13,647 nucleotides of DNA from Bacillota bacterium. GTDB taxonomy: Bacteria > Bacillota > UBA4882 > UBA8346. A program made the position numbers and the translations under genes. Below the pieces are notes generated by a model that was not told the origin of the DNA, ran no database searches, and worked only from the letters and a program-made list of their open reading frames with translations. Location of the stretch: NCBI GenBank assembly GCA_023436305.1, contig JAEZJQ010000015.1, forward strand, positions 1 through 13,647, given 5' to 3'. Below are positions 5,710 through 11,608 of the stretch, one piece after another. Numbering within the stretch: position 1 is the first letter of the stretch; each line of letters begins with the position of its first letter.

Positions 5710-5803
5710 CAGTTTACCCCCCACGGATGTGAATGTTTCGAACTTCACCGGAAATACCAATAAATACTGATAGCAACAAGTATTTGTTTATGACGGACAG
5801 GTA

Positions 5804-5832
5804 AAGCCAGGGATTCCCTTGGCTTGCTTTTT
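5804..5832 (+). terminator. Rho-independent terminator after the 155-aa gene
   Basis: AAGCCA/TGGCTT and GGG/CCC form a stem (5804-5812 with 5816-5825, one bulged T) with a 3-base loop, followed by GCTTTTTG. Confidence 0.75.
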
Positions 5833-5931
5833 GTTATGGATTTTGGGATTATAGGAGGTTTGATGGAGGTCCGCGAAACCGGTAGTCAAAGTGATGTTTC
5901 TTAGTGGAGACGATTTGCGGGGAAGAATGGT

Positions 5932-7275
5932 TCACCGTTTATTTAAATAATTTCCCAATAACGATATCAGCATTTTTAGCACCGCCCCGTTTCCACCCCC
6001 CTGGGCACCGATAAAATTCGAACCCAGCAAATTAAAAACAGTATTTAACATCTGATTCCCCGAATTTTGGACCGCAACGAGCGCCGTTCCATTATTTTTA
6101 CCCTCATCCCGGACCCGCAAGGCCTTCGCCAGATCAATCCGCCCGGCTCCTTGCAGCTTTGTTCCCAGACCGGTATTCCGGGCGGTCTTACAAAGAATAA
6201 ACTTGACTTGGCCGGGAGTTAATAACGGCCGGCGCTGAATCAACTGGGCCACACCTCCGGCGACAATGGCCGTGGCAGCCGAGCCACCCTGGAAAGTGTC
6301 GTATCCCCCGCCGGCTTTTGGCGCGATGACCCCCGATCCGGACGCAGTCAGATCCGGGGTTAAATATTCATAGGAGCCCGCCAACCGGCTGTCATTCACG
6401 GTGATGGTCCGTTCCTGATCCGCATTGCCCACCACAATCATTAGACGCCCCACCGCCGAACCCGCATTCAAATAACCGGACCGTGAATATACAGGAATTT
6501 GACTGGCAGACGCCATACAAACGGTAATCCCCTTTTCCCGGACCTTGGCGATGCAGCGCAGTAATGGGTCTTGGCTTTTCGGGCCTTGAATTTCAGTCGC
6601 CACTGATAAATTAATTACCTTGATATTCAATGTGGCCGGATTAGCCAGGCACCATTCCAGGCCGGAAAGCAAATCCGACAACCGCCCGGTACCCCCGCCG
6701 TCCAATATCTTTACTCCCACCAACCATGCTTCCGGAGCCATTCCCTTGTATTTGCCGTCGGAAGAAATGCCATTCCCCGCAATGATCCCGGCCACCCAGG
6801 TTCCATGCCCATGGTCATCGTATACGAAGGATTTATTTTGAATGATATCATTCCAGGCCAGGATGCGGTTAACCGGAGTAACTAAATCATCATGGGGATC
6901 GATCCCGGTATCCAATACCGCCACCACTACTCCCCGCCCCGTATATCCCCAATCCTGAGATATGGCGCTCCCCGTAATTTGGTGCACATCATCCATAGCG
7001 GTACGCACTTCCTCATCCCGCCATATTCGAGATACATATCCGGATCGGGCTAACTCCGGTAATGCCGCCACCGGCAAGTCAACTGCCAACGAAGAAATAA
7101 TCCCGGTTTCCCGCCTGACTTTTCCTTCAAGCCTTTCAATCAATGTCGCCGCTTTATCGCTTTTATGATTCACCATTTCCACAATTAAGCCGCAGACTTT
7201 CACTGGCGCCTTGGAAATATCCCATCTCCGCAAAGAGGGTGCGACTTTATAATGCCAATTCACTTCCTGAGCCAA
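5932..7275 (-). CDS. Divergent AprX-like S8 homologue, probable pseudoprotease
   Basis: A 447-residue paralogue of the protease at 2232-3596, alignable over nearly its whole length (propeptide-like region about 25-90, catalytic domain about 110-385). TTG at 7275 follows GGAGGTGA by seven bases. Of the triad, D122 (AVLDTGIDPHDDL), H157 (DDHGHGTWVAG) and S332 (FQGGSAATAI) remain. However, the oxyanion Asn is replaced (CMASASQ, S258), GTSMAAP has become GGSAATA, the second His of HGTH is Trp, and SSRGPT and LAPG are lost. These are the most conserved parts of S8 enzymes, so activity is probably weak or absent; it could bind substrate or regulate its paralogue. No frameshift or stop interrupts it, so it is maintained. 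The tail (390-447) holds FNLLGSNFIG and a Gly-rich amphipathic end. No signal peptide. Confidence 0.88.
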   Translation of the reverse strand: MAQEVNWHYKVAPSLRRWDISKAPVKVCGLIVEMVNHKSDKAATLIERLEGKVRRETGIISSLAVDLPVAALPELARSGYVSRIWRDEEVRTAMDDVHQITGSAISQDWGYTGRGVVVAVLDTGIDPHDDLVTPVNRILAWNDIIQNKSFVYDDHGHGTWVAGIIAGNGISSDGKYKGMAPEAWLVGVKILDGGGTGRLSDLLSGLEWCLANPATLNIKVINLSVATEIQGPKSQDPLLRCIAKVREKGITVCMASASQIPVYSRSGYLNAGSAVGRLMIVVGNADQERTITVNDSRLAGSYEYLTPDLTASGSGVIAPKAGGGYDTFQGGSAATAIVAGGVAQLIQRRPLLTPGQVKFILCKTARNTGLGTKLQGAGRIDLAKALRVRDEGKNNGTALVAVQNSGNQMLNTVFNLLGSNFIGAQGGGNGAVLKMLISLLGNYLNKR

Positions 7276-7605
7276 ATGGGACTCACCTCCATCATCAAAA
7301 ACCGGTTTGTTTCCGGAATTTTTATGTACGAGCCGCGTAGTCCGGTACCCGAATGAATCAATTTACGCAACGTATCTACTGCTCTTTTTGGGAATTGGAA
7401 TTCTTTATTATATTCCTTATTGGGTGGTTGTTACCAGAATAAAAGCATTATCCGTTAAGATCGTTTCATTGTCTCATTCACGGATTATAGCTAATATTCG
7501 ATTATCCAAAAGTTACGCTCAATTATGATATACCAGTTGCAACTCCGGAATATAAAAAACCCGGAATAATTCAGGGTTTATCTTGTGGCCTTTATTACAT
7601 TCATA
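7276..7605. other. 330-base intergenic region upstream of the second S8 gene
   Basis: This holds the ribosome site of the S8 homologue (7283-7290, complement), two minus-strand TATAAT boxes (complements of 7407-7412 and 7484-7489) without good -35 elements, and at its left-of-gene end the terminator 7554-7579. A plus-strand open frame with hydrophobic content exists here but lacks a ribosome site. Nothing else was recognised. Confidence 0.45.
7554..7579 (-). terminator. Rho-independent terminator after the 107-aa gene
   Basis: The stem AAACCC/GGGTTT (7557-7562 with 7574-7579) has an 11-base loop. On the minus strand it continues into GGGTTTTTTATA, an uninterrupted T-run. Confidence 0.75.
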
Positions 7606-7929
7606 TTACGTAACATTTTTCATAATTGAGGCCATAACTTGATCGAAGGGCATTTTCCCGATTTGTTCCATCACCATGTCCAACTGGGTTTTACGCTTTA
7701 ATGAACCGCTAAGCACAATCTGGATGGCTTGTTTTCTATCCACCAGAACTGAATCCACTTCTAAACCCCCACCGATTATCCCGGCAATCACCAGCAGTTG
7801 GGAGGGATTCAAGCCCAAAAACAGGTTGTCATCCGTTGACCCACCATCCTCGTTGTTTTGCCGATTATGGCCGCAACCGCATTTGGAAACCACTTTTTTG
7901 GCTTTTTCCCAATCCTTTTCTGAAAACAC
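7606..7929 (-). CDS. 107-aa protein of unknown function
   Basis: GTG at 7929 follows GGAGGG with a nine-base spacer. The product has a charged N-terminus with a CxC (KCGCGHN, C17 and C19), an Asn/Asp-rich linker (about 22-35), a Gly-rich moderately hydrophobic stretch (LLVIAGIIGGGLEVDSVLVD, 45-64) and a helical C-terminal half ending in FDQVMASIMKNVT. The hydrophobic stretch is short and interrupted, so peripheral membrane association is as likely as a span. The CGCGH could bind a metal, but two Cys and one His alone do not prove it. It lies 46 bases after a 41-aa membrane microprotein on the same strand without an intervening terminator, so the two are probably co-transcribed. Family not recognised. 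Confidence 0.7.
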   Translation of the reverse strand: MFSEKDWEKAKKVVSKCGCGHNRQNNEDGGSTDDNLFLGLNPSQLLVIAGIIGGGLEVDSVLVDRKQAIQIVLSGSLKRKTQLDMVMEQIGKMPFDQVMASIMKNVT

Positions 7930-7975
7930 CGCAATCTTCCCTCCCCATCTATCCGGATACCCTCATTGAAGATGT

Positions 7976-8101
7976 TCAGGGAACAATGATAGGCGTCGGC
8001 GGCGTGGGCACCGCTACCACCAATCCCACGGCGAAAAGAATAACCAATGCGATAATAACGATCAGCAATATATCATGACGGGCTTCTTCGAGCGTTGCCA
8101 A
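7976..8101 (-). CDS. 41-aa single-span membrane microprotein
   Basis: The start is TTG at 8101, seven bases after GGAGGG (8109-8114, complement). The longer frame from ATG 8164 has no ribosome site and would bury this strong one inside the coding region, so I take the short form. The 41-residue product has a short acidic/basic head (MATLEEARHD), one clear membrane span (ILLIVIIALVILFAVGLVV) and a proline-rich tail (VPTPPTPIIVP). There is no Cys, so it is a different family from the three Cys-paired microproteins, but it has the same overall size and single-span plan. It is followed by the 107-aa gene on the same strand. Function unknown; such proteins often act as partners or regulators of membrane complexes, which is only inference here. 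Confidence 0.7.
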   Translation of the reverse strand: MATLEEARHDILLIVIIALVILFAVGLVVAVPTPPTPIIVP

Positions 8102-8201
8102 AAGCGCTCCCTCCCCTTTATATATAGGGCGTGCGATGTAAGCGTATTTCGAATAGCGTATCATAGAGAATCTTGAACATATAACTCTTATTAATCAGTA
8201 T

Positions 8202-8219
8202 ATTGATGAGAACATCAAT
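8202..8219. other. 7-bp inverted repeat between two minus-strand genes
   Basis: ATTGATG (8202-8208) and CATCAAT (8213-8219) form a perfect hairpin with a 4-base loop, 19 bases past the stop of the TPP enzyme. It has no T-run, so it could be a weak terminator, a transcript-end stabiliser or an operator for the microprotein gene. Confidence 0.35.
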
Positions 8220-8237
8220 TGTGACATGCTGAAGCAA

Positions 8238-9935
8238 CTAAATCATTAACCCGGCATCACTACAATGAACATCGACTAACACCGGTTCGGTTGCGGTCAG
8301 GGCTTCCGTTAAACTTTCCCGCAAGTTAGCGGGATCTTCCACCCGGAGGCCTCGTATTCCAAAAGCTTCGACGCAGCGGCGAAAATCAGGGGACTGGATT
8401 TCCTGACCCACCGGGTTTAAACCCTGGACCCGGGCTTTGTCGCGTTCCAAGCCGTAACACCCGTTATTGACTACCACAATGCATAAAGGAAGGTGGTATT
8501 TGGCTACCGTGGCCAGTTCACCAAGAGACATCAACAGCCCCCCGTCGCCGGTTAAGGCGATTACCTTGGACTGAGGAGCGTAAATTTGGGCCGCAATTGC
8601 CGCCGGTAGTCCATTGCCCATGCTCCTCCAAACCGATGACAATAAGATACGCTGATTAGTCGCCCAGAAATCCCGGTCAAACCAGTGCATGAAAGCCCCC
8701 ACATCCGAAGTAATTATGATATTTTTGGCTAAAGAGTCTTGCGGCGCGGAATCGCTTAATAAAGCGTCTTTCGGTGTGGAATTGCATAATAAAGCGTCTT
8801 TCGGCGTGGAATTGCATAATGAAGCGCCGGAAGACGCTACTTCACTTAAAACCGCCATCAGCCGCGCCGGGTGAACCGGTTGGGCCGGGTTTTGTAAATC
8901 ATTTTTTCGCTGGGCTATCCGTTCTTCCCGGGCCGCGGTCATCCGTTCCCACCAGGACAAATTGATTTCATATCCGTCCAGCTTTCGAGTTAACCGGTCC
9001 AGAATTTGCGGTATATTGCCAACTAATGAATCCCACAGAAAAATATCATTGATCCGGGATAGCCGCTCCTGGATCTGTACCGTGGCCACTTTCGGCAAAT
9101 ACTTCTCCTCATAACCGGCGGACCCTACCATTAAAACACAATCGGCTTGTCTCACCATCTCCGGGGTCCAGCCCTCACCGATCCCTCCGATCACCTCCGG
9201 CCAGTCATCGGGAACTGCTCCTTTGGCATCCTGCGCTACTACCACAGTGGCTTTCCAATGATTTATCAATTGGCGAATCTCCGGCGCGGCGCTCCTGCCT
9301 TGAGAACCCACCACCAGCAACGGATAACGGGAATTGAGCATCAATTGCGCCGAACGTTCCAGATCGCCGAATATATCGTGTCTTTCTCCATCTTTTATCA
9401 GCGCCGGCACCGGACCCGGTTCCGCTTGTACCTTTTGAGACCATAAATTCCGAGGAAAAGATAAATGGGAAACCTTCTGTTCGGTAAGGGCTTGAGCCAT
9501 TGCCCGGATTAATAACCGTAAGGCCCCGGGAGCATCGGTAATTAACTCCGAATATACGCTGAAACCGGCGTAAAGCTGTTGGTGATTAAAATATTGTTTA
9601 ATGGATGTACCGATCTTAGCCTCCGGCGCCTGGCCGGTGATTCCCAATACCGGCGCCCCATCCAGAGAAGCATCCGCCAATCCCTGCAATAGATTTATGG
9701 CGCCCGCCGCCGAGGCAACGCAAACTCCCAAACCCCCGCTTAACTTAGCCCAATTCGACGCCATAAAGGCGGCCCCGGCTTCATGGGCCGCGCCGATGTA
9801 ACGTATCTTTCCATCCCGGTTGATGGCGTCCAAAAAAGGCAAAATATCGTCCCCAATCACCCCGAAAACCACCTGGACGCCCCAAGCCGCTAATTGCCGC
9901 GCCACAGCTAACCCTAAATCTTGTTGAATCATCAT
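8238..9935 (-). CDS. Thiamine-diphosphate enzyme, pyruvate oxidase / acetolactate synthase type
   Basis: A 565-residue member of the family that decarboxylates 2-oxo acids such as pyruvate on thiamine diphosphate. Domains in order: pyrimidine-binding (1-170, with H51-E52 in AAHEAGAAFMA; E52 should be the catalytic Glu), central domain (about 190-320, SRYPLLVVGSQGR), and pyrophosphate-binding (about 405-565, with GDGG at 463-466 and NN at 490-491, the Mg/diphosphate motif). The segment IGTSIKQYF...YAGFSVYSELI recalls PoxB-type pyruvate oxidases more than biosynthetic acetolactate synthase, and no small ALS subunit is near, so oxidative or acetolactate-forming catabolism is likelier; substrate is not certain. 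ATG at 9935 follows GGGGAG. Oddity: a 10-residue repeat in the linker at 372-402. It is divergent from the GMC dehydrogenase operon. Confidence 0.87.
   Translation of the reverse strand: MMIQQDLGLAVARQLAAWGVQVVFGVIGDDILPFLDAINRDGKIRYIGAAHEAGAAFMASNWAKLSGGLGVCVASAAGAINLLQGLADASLDGAPVLGITGQAPEAKIGTSIKQYFNHQQLYAGFSVYSELITDAPGALRLLIRAMAQALTEQKVSHLSFPRNLWSQKVQAEPGPVPALIKDGERHDIFGDLERSAQLMLNSRYPLLVVGSQGRSAAPEIRQLINHWKATVVVAQDAKGAVPDDWPEVIGGIGEGWTPEMVRQADCVLMVGSAGYEEKYLPKVATVQIQERLSRINDIFLWDSLVGNIPQILDRLTRKLDGYEINLSWWERMTAAREERIAQRKNDLQNPAQPVHPARLMAVLSEVASSGASLCNSTPKDALLCNSTPKDALLSDSAPQDSLAKNIIITSDVGAFMHWFDRDFWATNQRILLSSVWRSMGNGLPAAIAAQIYAPQSKVIALTGDGGLLMSLGELATVAKYHLPLCIVVVNNGCYGLERDKARVQGLNPVGQEIQSPDFRRCVEAFGIRGLRVEDPANLRESLTEALTATEPVLVDVHCSDAGLMI
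8731..8820. repeat. Three 30-bp tandem repeats inside the TPP-enzyme gene
   Basis: Units lie at 8731-8760, 8761-8790 and 8791-8820. The second and third differ at one base only (8775 against 8805), while the first is more diverged. Being 30 bases long they keep frame and encode a repeated 10-residue unit around LCNSTPKDAL (TPP protein residues about 373-402), in the linker between central and C-terminal domains. A much decayed further unit may follow at 8821-8850. Confidence 0.9.
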
Positions 9936-10096
9936 TTCAGCTCCCCGTTTACAGGAATTATTTCCTAATGATATAAAAATAAGAAATTTGGTTATAAATA
10001 ATATATCCGAAAGGTTAAAAATCTAATCCCGAAGCTTTGCTGTGTAAATAAACCTTCAATGACCGATATTAAGCTTAACTAATCCCGGAGGAGCTT

Positions 10097-10546
10097 ATGA
10101 AACCTGATAGTGTAATTATAGGTGGTATGGCCGGTTTTATAGGGACAATCATCAAAGAAATCCTGGATTTCTTGAATGTGCTTATTGGTTGGTCCAAGTA
10201 CCTCTATTGGCATCTGGCCGCATCCGTCTTTGTTCAACCAACAGCAGTGAATCATCCGGGGGCCTTAATCCTGGGCGCTTTGGGTGATTTAATCACGGGA
10301 GCGATGTTCGGAGTTATTTTATTGTACACCATCAAATTGACCGGAAAGGATTATCTTTATATCAAAGGGTTGGCCTTTGGCTGGTTGATATGGCTTGGAG
10401 TTTTTGGATTGATGATGAATATTGAAATTGTCCGGATTACGCCCACCGACATCGGCTCTAATTTATGCGCCTTTGTGGAACATTCCGTTTTTGGAATAAG
10501 CGCAGCCTGGTTTATTGGCAGATATGGAAAAGAACTCATTGATTGA
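10097..10546 (+). CDS. 149-aa polytopic membrane protein, first gene of the dehydrogenase operon
   Basis: ATG at 10097 is preceded by GGAGGAG with a four-base gap. The protein has about four membrane segments (roughly residues 5-30, 54-79, 89-108 and 121-142), with Gly-rich faces (GGMAGFIGTI, LGALGDLITGAMFG). Between the first two is an aromatic loop, WSKYLYWHLAASVFVQP, with H39; H53 and H119 are other possible ligand positions near membrane edges. I do not recognise a characterised family. It leads a four-gene operon (44 bases to the next gene, then 4 and 3) with a second membrane protein and the two soluble subunits of a GMC dehydrogenase. That context suggests a membrane anchor, quinone-binding or assembly role; transport of the substrate is an alternative. 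Confidence 0.75.
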   Translation: MKPDSVIIGGMAGFIGTIIKEILDFLNVLIGWSKYLYWHLAASVFVQPTAVNHPGALILGALGDLITGAMFGVILLYTIKLTGKDYLYIKGLAFGWLIWLGVFGLMMNIEIVRITPTDIGSNLCAFVEHSVFGISAAWFIGRYGKELID

Positions 10547-10590
10547 GTATATAAACAATTGAAGATTGGATCTAAAAGGGGGCTTATTGA

Positions 10591-10983
10591 ATGGTCTGGA
10601 CAGGATGGGAACTAGACCGGATAATCTTATTGCTGGTGGGTCTGGCTGAATTGCTGCTTTTTGGGCAGGTAACCATGTTCCACTACCGTCAAAATTTTCA
10701 TCATACGGCTATGTGGCTTCCGATCATTGGAACTCCGCTCATCGGTATCGCAGCCATATTATTGGCTTTAATCAATACACCGGCGTTGGTGGGGTTAGTC
10801 AAAGTGTTGTTTTGGATTGGTCTGGTGGCAGGTCTGATTGGTTTCTATTATCACTTCCGAGGTGTCGGGAAAAGGGTTGATGGTTACGTGACCCGTAACT
10901 TTCTGGTGGGTCCACCGGTGATTTTACCTCTAATGATTAGCGTTTTGGCCGTGGTTGGATTATTCGGCCTATATTGGAGGTAA
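10591..10983 (+). CDS. 130-aa four-span membrane protein, candidate anchor/electron-transfer subunit
   Basis: ATG at 10591 follows AGGGGGC. The protein has four hydrophobic segments (about residues 8-30, 43-62, 66-88 and 108-128) and a C-terminal YWR. Histidines H31, H37 and H38 sit at the end of the first span and H88 at the end of the third (FYYHFRG), a placement that could suit haem b ligation or quinone binding, though no family motif proves it. The next gene begins four bases after its stop and its ribosome site lies within the last codons here, so translation is probably coupled. The usual partner of gluconate-2-dehydrogenase-type enzymes is a membrane cytochrome c with CXXCH; none occurs here or elsewhere in the window. 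Family not recognised. Confidence 0.75.
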   Translation: MVWTGWELDRIILLLVGLAELLLFGQVTMFHYRQNFHHTAMWLPIIGTPLIGIAAILLALINTPALVGLVKVLFWIGLVAGLIGFYYHFRGVGKRVDGYVTRNFLVGPPVILPLMISVLAVVGLFGLYWR

Positions 10984-10987
10984 CGGC

Positions 10988-11605
10988 ATGCAAACCCATT
11001 ACCCGGATTATGATGTCATGAATGCGGCGGAAGCTTGGGATGATCATACCCGGGAAATCGTCAAAAAACGACTGGAATCCGCCAAACATTTCGGGAAATT
11101 GTCTTTTAACGAGGCCCAATTGGTATCGACCGCCGCCGAAGCCTTGATTGATGATAATCGCCAAGATTTATTGGATTTTATTACTCACCACCTGGATCAA
11201 ATGGTAGTTCACAGGATTGGTGAAGGTGAACGCAAAGCAGGAACTCCGCCCCAGGCGGTTTTGATCATCCAAGGCTTGGCAGCCATTGAGGCTACTGCCC
11301 AAAGCCAATACCGGACTTCTTTTACAAACTTAAGTCGAATCCAACGCCAAACCCTTCTCGGCCGAATCGAACGGGCCGAACTACCCAACTCCGGTCTTTG
11401 GCAGGGTATTCCTCAACCGGAATTCTTCAAAATGCTTCTAAGCTTAGTGGTGGAAGCCTATTATTCCCATCCGGCGGTTTGGTCGGAGATCGGTTATGGT
11501 GGTCCGGCATATCCCCGGGGTTATGTACGCACTGAACTGGATCGGATTGACCCTTGGGAAGCAAAATTGGAATCCGGGTCTCCCCATCAAAGGAGTAGTG
11601 ACTGA
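10988..11605 (+). CDS. Gluconate 2-dehydrogenase subunit 3 family protein (small subunit)
   Basis: A 205-residue small (gamma-type) subunit of GMC flavin dehydrogenases, which in known enzymes is needed for folding, export and stability of the flavoprotein. The start is ATG 10988, four bases after the previous stop and five after GGAGGTAA (10976-10983); the longer in-frame GTG at 10955 lies within the previous gene. Family hallmarks are FNEAQLVSTAAEALI (about 36-50) and the C-terminal block FFKMLLSLVVEAYYSHPAVW followed by GYGGPAYPRGYVR (about 147-185). Known proteobacterial homologues carry a Tat signal; here the N-terminus (MQTHYPDYDVMNAAEAWDDH) has no twin Arg and no hydrophobic stretch, so the complex should stay in the cytoplasm. 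It is followed by the GMC subunit after three bases. Confidence 0.9.
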   Translation: MQTHYPDYDVMNAAEAWDDHTREIVKKRLESAKHFGKLSFNEAQLVSTAAEALIDDNRQDLLDFITHHLDQMVVHRIGEGERKAGTPPQAVLIIQGLAAIEATAQSQYRTSFTNLSRIQRQTLLGRIERAELPNSGLWQGIPQPEFFKMLLSLVVEAYYSHPAVWSEIGYGGPAYPRGYVRTELDRIDPWEAKLESGSPHQRSSD

Positions 11606-11608
11606 ATA

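Noticed and set aside
5863..5904. 13-codon frame after AGGAGG (5853-5858) in the gap before the second S8 homologue
   Set aside because: The ribosome site is good, but the peptide is very short and featureless. It may be a gene remnant; there is no supporting evidence.
7307..7528. 73-codon plus-strand frame with a hydrophobic stretch
   Set aside because: It opens with TTG without any ribosome site, in a region that must hold the upstream control of the S8 homologue. The hydrophobic stretch is probably due to T-rich DNA.
8731..8820. Possible CRISPR-like or mobile repeat
   Set aside because: The units are directly adjacent without spacers, are in frame inside a coding region, and are only three in number, so this is a minisatellite.
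9147..9446. 99-codon plus-strand frame
   Set aside because: Antisense to the central domain of the TPP enzyme, with no ribosome site.
10955..10987. Longer start for the subunit 3 gene
   Set aside because: It would overlap the previous coding region, and the GGAGGTAA site clearly serves ATG 10988.
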